DNA of 64,000 nt from Streptomyces sp. NBC_00654 (lineage in GTDB: Bacteria > Actinomycetota > Actinomycetes > Streptomycetales > Streptomycetaceae): the NCBI RefSeq assembly GCF_026341775.1, contig NZ_JAPEOB010000001.1, positions 3,782,001 to 3,846,000 on the forward strand, given 5' to 3'. The notes under the pieces are model-generated. The model searched no databases, had not been told where the DNA came from, and worked only from the letters and a program-made list of their open reading frames with translations. The position numbers and the translations under genes are program-made. Each line of letters begins with the position of its first letter. Positions within the stretch are counted from its first letter, which is position 1. Positions 51,320 through 60,166 of this stretch are shown here, one piece after another.

Positions 51320-52510
51320 ATGCGTACACACCAATTGCGGCTCGATTCTCCGCTGCCGCTCTCGCACGGCGACGAACTTGCGAAGCGCATCTATTATGCG
51401 TCGTCGGACATCGAATCATTCCGGCTCATCGAGAAGGAACAGCGAGTGGTTGCCGTGGAGGTGACCACTGCCGGCGAGGTCGAAACGGCAGATCTCGCAC
51501 GCAAGGTGAACCTCATCAATGATCGAGATGTTCTTCCCCAGCGGATCACCCACGCGGAGCGTGTCTGGAGCTCGCCCCATTCCGAGAGGGTCGCTGATGG
51601 TGATGTCTATGATCAGCTCCTTGCGCTCGGCCTGGTCCAGGAGATGGGGCAGGGGCTGATTGCCTCCAGTGGGCTCTTCACCGCCACGCTCCATGCTCTT
51701 GACGAACGGATCCGCAGCCTTGCCGTCGGAAGATTCGGCGCAAGGGAGCACCTGTACCCCACGCTCATTTCCACAGAGACTCTTCAGCGTGGCGGCTATC
51801 TCGAATCGTTTCCCCAGTTCCTCATGTCTGCGCATCGTCTCCATGCCGATGTGGATACGTACAGTGAGTTTGTGGTCGGGGATGAAGGTGCGGAAGACGT
51901 CGGCGCCCTCCTGGCCAGACATGGCGAGCATTCCGGGTACTGCCTGCCGCCGACCATGTGCTTCCACACCTATCAGCAATTCCATGGGGAAAGACTGGAT
52001 TCCGGCGGAACCGCGGTGACTTCGCGCGGAAAGTCGTTCCGTCACGAGTCGCGGTACAGTCGCTCCGTGGAGCGGCTGTGGGACTTCACCATTCGGGAGA
52101 TGGTCTTCTTCGGTGAGGGCAAAGAGGTCACCGACCTTCGGCAGTCCTTCCTCGAAGCGTCGTGCGAGCTCATCGACGAATTGGGTCTTCCCGGCCATGT
52201 CGAAGGAGCCAACGACCCGTTCTTCGGGGACGGACGGAACCCCCGGCGGATGCTCGCACAGCGGCTGAGCGGACTCAAGTACGAATTGCGGCTTCCTGTT
52301 GAAGAGGGGCGCACTGTTTCCGTGGCGTCATTCAATGCGCATGGCACGCTCTTCGGAGAGGCGTTCAAGATCACGTTGGCTGATGGCACTACCGCGAGTT
52401 CCGCGTGTGTGGGTTTCGGTCTGGAACGGTTTGCTTATTCCTTCTTCTGCCAGTACGGGCCCGAGCTGGGCAACTGGCCCGGATCTGTTCGGAGAGCTCT
52501 CGGCCTCTGA
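51320..52510 (+). CDS. SerRS-like amino acid:[carrier protein] ligase
   Basis: A 396-residue class II aminoacyl-tRNA-synthetase-like protein without the tRNA-binding coiled coil. Motif 2 reads FRHESRYSRSVERLWDFTIR and motif 3 reads ACVGFGLERFAYSFFCQYG, as in the amino acid:carrier-protein ligases described in rhizobia and relatives, which load glycine or alanine on a carrier protein through an adenylate. CLPPTMCFHTYQQFHG may hold the zinc ligand Cys. ATG 51320 has GAAGG 8 bases before it; the upstream in-frame extension is not conserved-looking. The amino acid cannot be told from sequence by eye. A strong bidirectional terminator follows. Confidence 0.82.
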   Translation: MRTHQLRLDSPLPLSHGDELAKRIYYASSDIESFRLIEKEQRVVAVEVTTAGEVETADLARKVNLINDRDVLPQRITHAERVWSSPHSERVADGDVYDQLLALGLVQEMGQGLIASSGLFTATLHALDERIRSLAVGRFGAREHLYPTLISTETLQRGGYLESFPQFLMSAHRLHADVDTYSEFVVGDEGAEDVGALLARHGEHSGYCLPPTMCFHTYQQFHGERLDSGGTAVTSRGKSFRHESRYSRSVERLWDFTIREMVFFGEGKEVTDLRQSFLEASCELIDELGLPGHVEGANDPFFGDGRNPRRMLAQRLSGLKYELRLPVEEGRTVSVASFNAHGTLFGEAFKITLADGTTASSACVGFGLERFAYSFFCQYGPELGNWPGSVRRALGL

Positions 52511-52516
52511 GGCCTC

Positions 52517-52574
52517 GCGTGGTGGTCGGGCAGCCGGAGACCGGAAACGGTCTCCGGCTGCCCGACCACCACGC
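52517..52574. terminator. strong bidirectional terminator
   Basis: Perfect 26-base arms starting GCGTGGTGGTCGGGCAGCCG around the loop GGAAAC. It lies between the convergent ligase gene (ends 52510) and the dehydratase gene (ends 52621). Confidence 0.9.
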
Positions 52575-52620
52575 ATGCACGGGAGAATCCTCGGTAGTGG
52601 CCCGTACCGCGCGTGGCCCT

Positions 52621-53592
52621 CTATTCGGAGTGCTTCCCCGGCTCCCACCAGTCCCGGTGGCCCCGGTACCACTCCACGACCTCTGCGAGTCCCTGACGGA
52701 AGTCCACCTGCGGCCGGTAACCCAGTTCCCTGCGGATCAGGCCGTCGTCCAGTGAGTAGCGCAGGTCGTGCCCCTTGCGGTCCGTGACCCACCGGATCCG
52801 CTCCGGGCCGACATCGAACAGCTCCAGGAGATGGCCGACGAGCTGAAGGTTCGTCAACTCCGTTTCGCCGCTGACGTTGTAGATTCCGCCGGCGCGCCCC
52901 TTCTCCAGGACCAGTTGCACAGCCCGGCAGTGATCCGCCACATGCAGCCACTCCCGTACGTTCCTCCCGTCGCCGTAGAGCGGAACGGTGCCCCCGTCCA
53001 GCAGACTGGTGACGAAGCGCGGGATGGCCTTCTCCGCGTTCTGGTAGGGGCCGTAGTTGTTCGCGCAGCGGGTGATGCTGATGTCCATCCCGTGGGTCCG
53101 CCAGTAGCTCCTGGCCACCAGGTCCGAGGCGGCCTTCGAGGCGGCGTAGGGCGAGTTGGGCAGCAGCGGCTGTGCCTCGTCCCAGGAACCCTCGGCGATG
53201 GAGCCGTAGACCTCGTCCGTCGAGATGTGCACCACTCGCGAAACCCCTGTGGCCAGGCAGCAGTCCAGCAGATTCTGCGTCCCCAGCACGTTGGTGCTGA
53301 AGAAGGGCGCGGCATCGGCCACGGACCGGTCCACATGCGATTCGGCGGCGAAGTGCACGACCGCGTCGTGCCCCGGGAGCACATCGAGCAGTGCGTCCCT
53401 GGAGCGGACGTCAGCTCGTACGACCTCCAGACGCGGGTGGCCGGTGGGCAGGTTGGCCAGGTTGCCGGCGTAGGTGAGGCAGTCCAGTGCTGTGACGCGG
53501 GCGGTTTCGTATCCCGCGTAACTGCCGCCCAGCAGTTCCCGCACGTAGTTCGATCCGATGAACCCGGCGGCGCCGGTGACCAGGATTCTCAT
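52621..53592 (-). CDS. rfbB: dTDP-glucose 4,6-dehydratase
   Basis: A 323-residue extended SDR. GAAGFIGSNY binds NAD, STDEVYGS holds the catalytic Asp/Glu-type region (Thr-Asp-Glu), and YAASK the Tyr/Lys pair. RCANNYGPYQNAEKAIPRFV is the nucleotide-sugar signature. It converts dTDP-glucose to the 4-keto-6-deoxy form, the first step of the sugar branch. Last gene of the six-gene minus-strand operon. No thymidylyltransferase gene is seen in the window, so dTDP-glucose must come from elsewhere. Confidence 0.93.
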   Translation of the reverse strand: MRILVTGAAGFIGSNYVRELLGGSYAGYETARVTALDCLTYAGNLANLPTGHPRLEVVRADVRSRDALLDVLPGHDAVVHFAAESHVDRSVADAAPFFSTNVLGTQNLLDCCLATGVSRVVHISTDEVYGSIAEGSWDEAQPLLPNSPYAASKAASDLVARSYWRTHGMDISITRCANNYGPYQNAEKAIPRFVTSLLDGGTVPLYGDGRNVREWLHVADHCRAVQLVLEKGRAGGIYNVSGETELTNLQLVGHLLELFDVGPERIRWVTDRKGHDLRYSLDDGLIRRELGYRPQVDFRQGLAEVVEWYRGHRDWWEPGKHSE

Positions 53593-53646
53593 ATGCCGAC
53601 CGCCATCCGCGTTTCGAGCGCTCTCATGTTGCTGCTCCCTGGCTGG

Positions 53647-54627
53647 TCACGGGCCGACGCTGAACGGTCGGGGGGCGGGTTCGGCGGACGACCCGGCTGC
53701 GATGATGCTGCCGAGTGTCCGGGCGTCGCTCAGCAGCGGGGCGTCGAACTCCCGCGATCCCGTCCGCACGGCCTCCAGAACCCGGGTCAGGAAGAGCCGC
53801 ATGCTGTCGGCACGGGCCACCCGATGGACGTATTGCCGCTCCCCGGTGCTGACTTGAACACTTCCCCGCATCTCCGGGGGCAGCGAGAACGGGCGCTCGA
53901 AGTCGATGGCGCAGCCACCGCCCAGCAGCCGCAGCGTGTTCTGGTAGACGGTCGTGAATCCGAAGTGCCCGATGGCCGTCCTGCCGCCCGGATAGCCCGC
54001 CAGCACGCTGTACGCGGTCTCCAGGCCGTCCTCGGTGCGCCGGCTCACCAGCACGTTCACCTGCTCGGGTTCGGCCTGCCAGAGCACCCTGCCCAGGGAC
54101 GCCATATAGGGGCCGGTATCGAGGAAGGCACCGCCTCCCCGGGAGCGGTCGTAGCGGAAGTCGTCCCGCGGAACCGGCGGCGTGAAGACCGCGACCGCTT
54201 GGGTGGTTCCGCCGAGACGCTCGGCGATCGACCTGACCTCCGCGTACACGGGATGGAAGCTGTAACACACCGCCTCCGCGAGAACCAGGGACGAGGACCG
54301 GGCCAGCGACACCATCTCGTGGGCCGTGTCCGCGTCCAGCAGGCCGGGTTTGTCGACGATGACGTGGTGACCGGCCTTCAGGGCGTGACGCACCGCTGCC
54401 GCGTGCTCGCTGTTCACCAGCGACACGTAGACCAGGCCGGGGCGGGCGGTGTCCAACGCCGCCCGCCAGTCGCGGTGGAAGCGTCCCGGCTTCGCGAGCT
54501 GTCCGACCGATTCGGCGTCGGCGTGCGCGCTGGCGATGCCGATGGAATCGATTCCGCTCGTGGCCGCCGCGGCCGGCAGAACGCGGCGCCGCGCGAACCT
54601 AGACATGCCTATCAGGAGGAAGTCCAT
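53647..54627 (-). CDS. Gfo/Idh/MocA-type NDP-hexose 3-ketoreductase-like
   Basis: A 326-residue oxidoreductase. The N-terminal Rossmann start is FLLIGMSRFARRRVLPAAAA, similar to NDP-hexose 3-ketoreductases (LGCADIAWRRTLPA). VIVDKPGLLD is the EKP-type motif with the catalytic Lys. GGGAFLDTGPYMASLGRVL is the conserved substrate helix. With the 2,3-dehydratase it should yield a 4-keto-2,6-dideoxyhexose. The start at 54627 is chosen because the domain begins there; no strong ribosome site is visible. Confidence 0.82.
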   Translation of the reverse strand: MDFLLIGMSRFARRRVLPAAAATSGIDSIGIASAHADAESVGQLAKPGRFHRDWRAALDTARPGLVYVSLVNSEHAAAVRHALKAGHHVIVDKPGLLDADTAHEMVSLARSSSLVLAEAVCYSFHPVYAEVRSIAERLGGTTQAVAVFTPPVPRDDFRYDRSRGGGAFLDTGPYMASLGRVLWQAEPEQVNVLVSRRTEDGLETAYSVLAGYPGGRTAIGHFGFTTVYQNTLRLLGGGCAIDFERPFSLPPEMRGSVQVSTGERQYVHRVARADSMRLFLTRVLEAVRTGSREFDAPLLSDARTLGSIIAAGSSAEPAPRPFSVGP

Positions 54628-54795
54628 CTCACTCTCACGGCTCTCGGTCGGGGAGTCGGATGCCGCCTCCGGACGGGCATCCGACGCGGGTCTCCCGCGG
54701 TTGCGGGACATACGGCCGCCGGGGCCCGGCAGGCGGGAATTCCTGGGCGCGACGCCGTCCGGGCACCGGTCCGCCCGCTCCGGGTGCGCCGGCCG

Positions 54796-56184
54796 TCACA
54801 GAAGACATGCGGCCAGGCTTCGCACCTCGACGTTGAGGTGGTACCCGAGCCGGTTCATGCGGTTGAGCAGACCGAGGGTCATCCACCGGTAGTTGCCCGG
54901 GACCTCGATCTCGTGATCCTCGGGAAGCTGGATCACGACGTGCAGGGTGTCCGCCCGGGAGAAGCGGCCGCCGTCCTCCGACTGGACGGTCCGCAGCCGG
55001 ATCCAGGACTCAGGTGCTTCGAGATACTCGGTCAGCAGCGGGTGGTCCTGCGGCCCGCGGTACGCGCCGGGGACGAACTGTATCGACGGTCCGAGTTCGA
55101 GCCGGTCCGTCAGACCCGGCTGCACCATGGCCTGGGCGAGGAACCGCAGCACCCCGGCACGCCGCTGGCAGATCAGGGCCACGACATTGCCGGCGCACGG
55201 TTCGAGCATCGGCTGCCACCACGCGCCGACCTCACGGCTGGTCGCCCTGACCGACACGCCGATGATCTCGAAATGGCGGCCGTCGCGATGGCGGATGCTG
55301 TCGTCGTCGCAGATCCACCCGTCCATCTCCCGCAGACCGATCCGTCTGGCGTCGAGGCTGAACCTCGCCTTCTGGTCGATGAGCCAGGTCGAGACACCGG
55401 AGAGGTCGGCGGCCGGGCCCGGCGTCCGGTGCGACTCCAGCACGGCGGAGCGGAACCCGCCGGACAGCGACTCCGGAGAAGGCCGGCCGCTCCCGGGAAC
55501 TCCGTAGGAGATTCCGGAAAGTACCGTACGGGCGTTCATGTTGACGCGATTGCCGAGTCCGAGCTGATCGCGCAGCTGCCCCAGGGTGAGCCAGGCGAAA
55601 TCCTCCTCGACCGGCACCTCCTCGTCCTCACGCACTTCGACGATCATGTTCCGGTTCCTCTTGAACAGGTACCAGGAGGCATGCTCGGACAGCAGCTGGT
55701 CGAAGAGCACACGGCGTCGCGTGCCCTCCATGAAGTAGTCCAAGTACGGGGTGGACCTGCCGCCGTGCACACGCTGGTAGTTGCTCGGTGTCGCCTGGAC
55801 CGTCGCCGCGTACTGGACGAACGCGCTGTTGCCGGGCTCCATCTTCGCCTGCATGAGGAAATGCAGCACACCGTCGAAACGCTTGGCGAGGATTCCCAGG
55901 ATGCCGATCTCGGGCTGGACGATGATCGGCTGGCACCACTGCGGAACAGGCCCGAAGTCCGTACGTACGGACAGTCCCTCGACCCCGAAGAACCGGCCCG
56001 ACACATGCCCGAGCCGCTCGCCCAGCCGCCATTGCGGGAGGGCGGCCAGCGGCACCCGCTCCACCTCGTACGTAGCGGACCGGTGCCTTTCTTCGAGGAA
56101 GGCACTCGCATCAGGGGTGAGGGGGGAACCCGGCACCATCGCCGACGCGAGGAAGTCCTCGGCCCCGCATGCCTCGGGTGTCAC
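54796..56184 (-). CDS. NDP-hexose 2,3-dehydratase
   Basis: A 462-residue protein with the internal duplication of this family: QPIIVQPEIGILGILAKRFD with FLMQAKMEPGNSAFVQYAAT in the first half, and MLEPCAGNVVALICQ with FLAQAMVQPGLTDRLELGPS in the second. VQATPSNYQRVHGG is a signature. It removes water from C2-C3 of the 4-keto-6-deoxy sugar, the step that defines 2-deoxysugars. The GTG start overlaps the stop of the upstream gene. Confidence 0.92.
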   Translation of the reverse strand: MTPEACGAEDFLASAMVPGSPLTPDASAFLEERHRSATYEVERVPLAALPQWRLGERLGHVSGRFFGVEGLSVRTDFGPVPQWCQPIIVQPEIGILGILAKRFDGVLHFLMQAKMEPGNSAFVQYAATVQATPSNYQRVHGGRSTPYLDYFMEGTRRRVLFDQLLSEHASWYLFKRNRNMIVEVREDEEVPVEEDFAWLTLGQLRDQLGLGNRVNMNARTVLSGISYGVPGSGRPSPESLSGGFRSAVLESHRTPGPAADLSGVSTWLIDQKARFSLDARRIGLREMDGWICDDDSIRHRDGRHFEIIGVSVRATSREVGAWWQPMLEPCAGNVVALICQRRAGVLRFLAQAMVQPGLTDRLELGPSIQFVPGAYRGPQDHPLLTEYLEAPESWIRLRTVQSEDGGRFSRADTLHVVIQLPEDHEIEVPGNYRWMTLGLLNRMNRLGYHLNVEVRSLAACLL

Positions 56185-57128
56185 GCCGCTGCCTCCTCTT
56201 CCGCTTCACGGGCCATGAGCGCCACCCCGGCGGCCAGGCCGAGCGGCTCGAAGCCGATCAGTGACCGCAGCAGCGCCGTGTCCACCACGAGCCGGCCCCG
56301 GTCCGTGATGGCGGCGGCACCGGGGACGATCGGCACGACGGAGTCCGTCGCCGTCTCGACCGCGCTGACCACGTCGGCCACCGAGTGCCCGACGCCGGTG
56401 CCCACGTTGACGACGCGCGGCAGCTGCTGATGTCCGGTGAGCAGATCCAGGGTCGCCCGCACGAAGTCGTCCACATGGAGGAAATCCCTGATCTGCCGTC
56501 CACCACCGTGCAGCGGGAACGGTGTCGAGGTGAGGGCGCTCCAGAACGCCGCCGAGACGACGTTCTGCCCCCGCGTCCGCGGCAGGAGGCGTCCGTAGAT
56601 GTTGCTGCACCGGAGCGCGCACGTCCGCAGCCCGTGCACTCTGCCGTAGTACGCCAGGTACTGCTCGGCGATCATCCGTGACATCCCGTACGGCGACGTG
56701 GGCTCGGCGGTCTCCGACTCCCGTTTGCGTTCCGTCCCCATGGCGTAGACGGCGCCGGCGGACGAGAGGAGCACCACCGCCGTCCCGGGGCTCTCGGCGC
56801 GGACCAGCTCGCAGACGGGGATGACGAGCGACAGGGTTCCGATCACATCTGCGGCCGGCTCGCTGCCGGAGGGCACCGGGAAGTGACCGCCGGCGGCGAT
56901 GACGACCACGTCCACGCCGGAGCGGAGCACCTCCGCGAGTCGCTCCGCCCCGTCGCCGGGCACGAACACGACACCGGAGGGGGAGGCGCTGTCACCGAGC
57001 CCATAGGGATCGGACCGGCCGATCACCGTGACCGCGAGGTCACGACGGGATGCCCCACGCGCCAGGGCGTTGCCCAGGAAGCCGGCGCCGATGACCGCGA
57101 TACGCGGCGCCGCCGCACCCCCGTTCAT
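56181..57128 (-). CDS. NAD-dependent epimerase/4-ketoreductase-like, altered catalytic Lys
   Basis: A 315-residue extended SDR: GAGFLGNALARGA binds the cofactor, VVLLSSAGAVYAMG carries the Ser/Thr region, IRDFLHVDDFVRATL is the nucleotide-sugar hallmark. The catalytic YxxxK reads Y-G-M-S-R, so the Lys is replaced by Arg, which is unusual and could alter activity. It probably sets the C4 configuration. ATG 57128 overlaps the stop of the SelA-like gene; a longer frame upstream is only antisense-like sequence. Confidence 0.85.
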   Translation of the reverse strand: MNGGAAAPRIAVIGAGFLGNALARGASRRDLAVTVIGRSDPYGLGDSASPSGVVFVPGDGAERLAEVLRSGVDVVVIAAGGHFPVPSGSEPAADVIGTLSLVIPVCELVRAESPGTAVVLLSSAGAVYAMGTERKRESETAEPTSPYGMSRMIAEQYLAYYGRVHGLRTCALRCSNIYGRLLPRTRGQNVVSAAFWSALTSTPFPLHGGGRQIRDFLHVDDFVRATLDLLTGHQQLPRVVNVGTGVGHSVADVVSAVETATDSVVPIVPGAAAITDRGRLVVDTALLRSLIGFEPLGLAAGVALMAREAEEEAAA

Positions 57129-58243
57129 CCGGCGTCGCCCGTCAGCAGGCCGGTCAGGCGGGCCACCACCGTCTCCTCGCCGTCCTCGTCGAGTGCGCGC
57201 GGATCCACTTCGAGCCGGCCCTGGTGCATCTTGAAGTCGCGGAGATGGACGGCGGGGGTGCCCTGCGCCGCTTCCCTGGCGAGGGTCCGGGCATCCCGTC
57301 CGGCCCCGGCCGGGTCGACGGTCAGCAGCACCCGGTGGATGGCCCGCCCCGATTCGTCCGCGATGACCGTCGCGGAGAGGCCCGGCAGCCCGTCCAGCCG
57401 GGCGGCGACCTTGCTCATCCTGGCGAACTGCGCCGCGGCCCGCTCCTGCGGCGTCGTCGCCGTGAACTCCTTCACCGCCTGGAGCAACCCCATCAGGTTC
57501 TCCTTGCCCACCTTCATCGGCCGGGCGATGCCCGCGTACTGCGCCCGGCAGGCCTCGATCAGATCGGCCCGCCCGCACACGAATCCGGAGGTCGGAGCGC
57601 CCAGCGCCTTGGGACCGCTGTAGATCACCAGGTCGGCGCCGCTGGCCGGCCAGCGGCTGATGTCCTCCTCACCCGCGGCGTCGACGATCACCGGCACGCC
57701 GTGCTCCCGGCCGATCGCGACCAGGTCGGCGAGCGGTACCTGCCTGCGATGGACGGCGTGCGTGTGTGAAGTCACGTACACCAGAGCCGCGGTCCGCGGG
57801 CCCACGGCTCCGGCGACGTGGGCGGGAAGCGTCTCGTTGACGGACCCCACCTCGACCGTCCGGCCGCCGCCGAGCGCGATCATCTGGCTGATCGGAGCCC
57901 CGCCATAGCTGATGGAATGGCCCTTCTGCAGCACGACGTCGGCCGGCTGCCCGCCGGCGTCCGGCAGCCGCTGGATGCGTGGCAGGTCGGTGCCGGCGAC
58001 GCAGGCTGCCACGCACACCGCCATACCGGCGGCGGCGCCGAGAACCGGCCAGGCGTCCTCGCTGCCGGTGGCCTCCGCCAGGTACGCACCGGCGGCCCGC
58101 GCCAGCCTGTCCATGTCGACGTGATACTTGGCCGCGTCGCTCATCGCCGCGATCACACCGGGGCTGAGGGTGCATCCGCCCAGCGGTGTCGAGTTCGCCT
58201 GGGCGCTCACTATGGGAGAGACGCCGAGATCCCCGTACTCCAT
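57125..58243 (-). CDS. SelA-like PLP-dependent enzyme
   Basis: A 372-residue fold I PLP enzyme of the SelA/DgaE group. The likely PLP lysine is in IYSGPKALGAPTSGFVCG, the cofactor Asp in VPVIVDAAGEEDISRWPASG, and VYVTSHTHAVHRRQVPLADL precedes it. SelA turns seryl-tRNA(Sec) to a dehydroalanyl intermediate; DgaE eliminates ammonia from an amino sugar acid. Here the gene sits inside a deoxysugar operon next to an aminoacyl-carrier-protein system, so an amino acid on the carrier or an aminosugar are both possible substrates. AAGGAG precedes the ATG. Confidence 0.8.
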   Translation of the reverse strand: MEYGDLGVSPIVSAQANSTPLGGCTLSPGVIAAMSDAAKYHVDMDRLARAAGAYLAEATGSEDAWPVLGAAAGMAVCVAACVAGTDLPRIQRLPDAGGQPADVVLQKGHSISYGGAPISQMIALGGGRTVEVGSVNETLPAHVAGAVGPRTAALVYVTSHTHAVHRRQVPLADLVAIGREHGVPVIVDAAGEEDISRWPASGADLVIYSGPKALGAPTSGFVCGRADLIEACRAQYAGIARPMKVGKENLMGLLQAVKEFTATTPQERAAAQFARMSKVAARLDGLPGLSATVIADESGRAIHRVLLTVDPAGAGRDARTLAREAAQGTPAVHLRDFKMHQGRLEVDPRALDEDGEETVVARLTGLLTGDAG

Positions 58244-58345
58244 GCTCTGGCTCCTTGTCGCAGTGATTCATCAGGTCGGGTGGGCGAGGTGCCCCGGGAT
58301 CCGGCGCCCGCGCCGCGTGCCGCCGCGGCGCGGATCCGCCGTCCG

Positions 58346-59497
58346 TCATCCCGAGGCCAGTTCGGCGTCGAGCCAGGACACGAAGCCGCCCAGTGTGGTG
58401 TCGTACAGACGCTCCAGCCGTCGGCCCGGAGCGGGGACTTCGCCGCCGGCCACCTGTTGCAGCGCGTCGGCCAGGGTCGCGGCGTCCGGCCGATGCAGCG
58501 CGATGCCCAGCCCTTCGCGGGCGACCACCTCGCCCGACGTGCCGAAGGCGTCCACGATGCTCGGAATGCCGTGCAGCCAGGTGTCACGCAGGCGAAGGCG
58601 CGTGGCGGTCTCGTTCTCCGCACCGGGCTTGGTGATGCAGACGTATGCCTTCGCCGCCTTGACGTACTGGTCCCGCTCGGAGAGGGCCGGCGGGTCCACG
58701 TTCAACAGCACACTGCTGCTGAGCCCCAGTTCGTCGATGGCCTGTCGTACGCGCCCGATGGTGGCTCGGGTGTCCTCGATCGGCTTTGCGTACAGGAACG
58801 CCGCGGTCGCGTCCACGCCTCGCTCGCGCAGCAGACGCATGGCCTGCACAAGCATCAGCGGATCGTAGAACGCCCACATCCCGCCCGTCCAGAGGAAGTC
58901 CGCCATGGGGCGCGCACCGGCCGTGTCGGCCAGCCGCATGCTGCCGCTGCTGAACCCGACCGGCACGGTGCTGACCAGATGGTCCAGCGTCCGCGAGCGG
59001 ATGATGTCGGCCGGCCTGAGCCTTCCGAAGGCGCAGAGCACCGTGAGCAGCGCGGTGCGCTCGGACGGAGATCTGCAGAGGAAGTGGTGGCTGACCTGTA
59101 TCTGCCGCTGATACGTGGCCAGATAGCGCTGGTACTCGCCGGTCGGGTCGCTGTGCGCCAGGAGTGAGGGGAAGTCCATCTGCTCGATCGGCGCACGGCA
59201 CTCACCGACGATCAGCTTGCGCCGGGCGACGGCGAGTTCGAGCCGGTCCCGGTCGGCGGTGTCGAAGAACAGAACGGCCTTCGCCGCCGCGATGGCCCGG
59301 TCCGCGTCCGGGCCGGTCCCGACGAGCTCGGCCTCACCCAGATCGACGGGATCCGCCGCGGGCGGAGCGACCACGAACACGCGGAAGTGCCGGCTGAGGA
59401 CCTGGGTGATCTCGGCCAGACGCTGTCCCGCGCCGGCGATGGACCTGTCCGACAGGGAGTACGAACCGGCGTCCACGACGATCGTTCGCTCGGGCAC
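58346..59497 (-). CDS. glycosyltransferase-like protein (GT-B fold)
   Basis: A 383-residue protein. The start IVVDAGSYSLSDRSIAGAGQ, then HFRVFVVAPP, resembles the N-terminal half of GT4-type enzymes. The second half has DFLWTGGMWAFYDPLMLVQA, TAAFLYAKP and DTWLHGIPSIVDAFGTSGEV, matching the nucleotide-sugar side. It probably attaches the operon's deoxysugar. GTG start with GGAGG at a good distance; it is the first gene of the operon. Assignment is by fold pattern, not close family. Confidence 0.72.
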   Translation of the reverse strand: MPERTIVVDAGSYSLSDRSIAGAGQRLAEITQVLSRHFRVFVVAPPAADPVDLGEAELVGTGPDADRAIAAAKAVLFFDTADRDRLELAVARRKLIVGECRAPIEQMDFPSLLAHSDPTGEYQRYLATYQRQIQVSHHFLCRSPSERTALLTVLCAFGRLRPADIIRSRTLDHLVSTVPVGFSSGSMRLADTAGARPMADFLWTGGMWAFYDPLMLVQAMRLLRERGVDATAAFLYAKPIEDTRATIGRVRQAIDELGLSSSVLLNVDPPALSERDQYVKAAKAYVCITKPGAENETATRLRLRDTWLHGIPSIVDAFGTSGEVVAREGLGIALHRPDAATLADALQQVAGGEVPAPGRRLERLYDTTLGGFVSWLDAELASG

Positions 59498-60166
59498 TGG
59501 GCCTCCAGATTCCTCGGGGGTCGCAGGCGACCCGAATGGCAGGACAGGTCATCGGTGAAACAGGGGTGGACGGGCCGGCTCCCTGACGGGTCCGTCGGCC
59601 TCGGCGCCGACGAGCCTCGGTGCCGCACCGGTGAACTCCTGTGCGAGCGAACCGGCTTCCTCCCGTGCCGCGGTGAGCGCGGTCGGCCGGTCCGGCCCGG
59701 CTCCGTGCCAAGCGCGGCATGGGCCGGGGCACTCGGGCGGGCCGGGCCCGGAGGTTCAGCCGGATGCCCTCGGCCGTGGGGCGCACGGGCCCGGTCCGTA
59801 CTGTTGGAGTGCCCCGTAGCCCTGACGACGGGGGACTCCCGCAGCGGCGGGGGATTCGCACGCGTGCTCTCCGCCGACCGAGCCCGTACACCTCCGGGAG
59901 GCGGACGGACTCCGCTGCCCTCGCGCCCCGGGCGCGATTCCCGGCGAGGGGTGACTCATCCCGGCGTCGGCGGCGCGGGTGCGACGTTGCGGGAGCTTCC
60001 GGCCGTCGTGTGCGGAGGCGGGTGCGGCCGGCCACCTCCGTGCGAACGCCGGAGGCCGCCGTCCTCTCGTCGTGCCCCACGTCGCGGCGCTCACGGGCGG
60101 TGCGGTGCACAGCGTGCGCCGGGATCGTGGGCGGCGCCGGAGCGTTCCCGGTGTGAAGCCGCGCCG
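59498..60166. other. intergenic region, no confident gene
   Basis: About 670 bases between the operon start and the convergent-side kinase gene. Frames are open on both strands, as is usual for this base composition, but no motif supports them. It should hold the promoter of the glycosyltransferase-to-dehydratase operon near 59500-59600. Confidence 0.4.
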
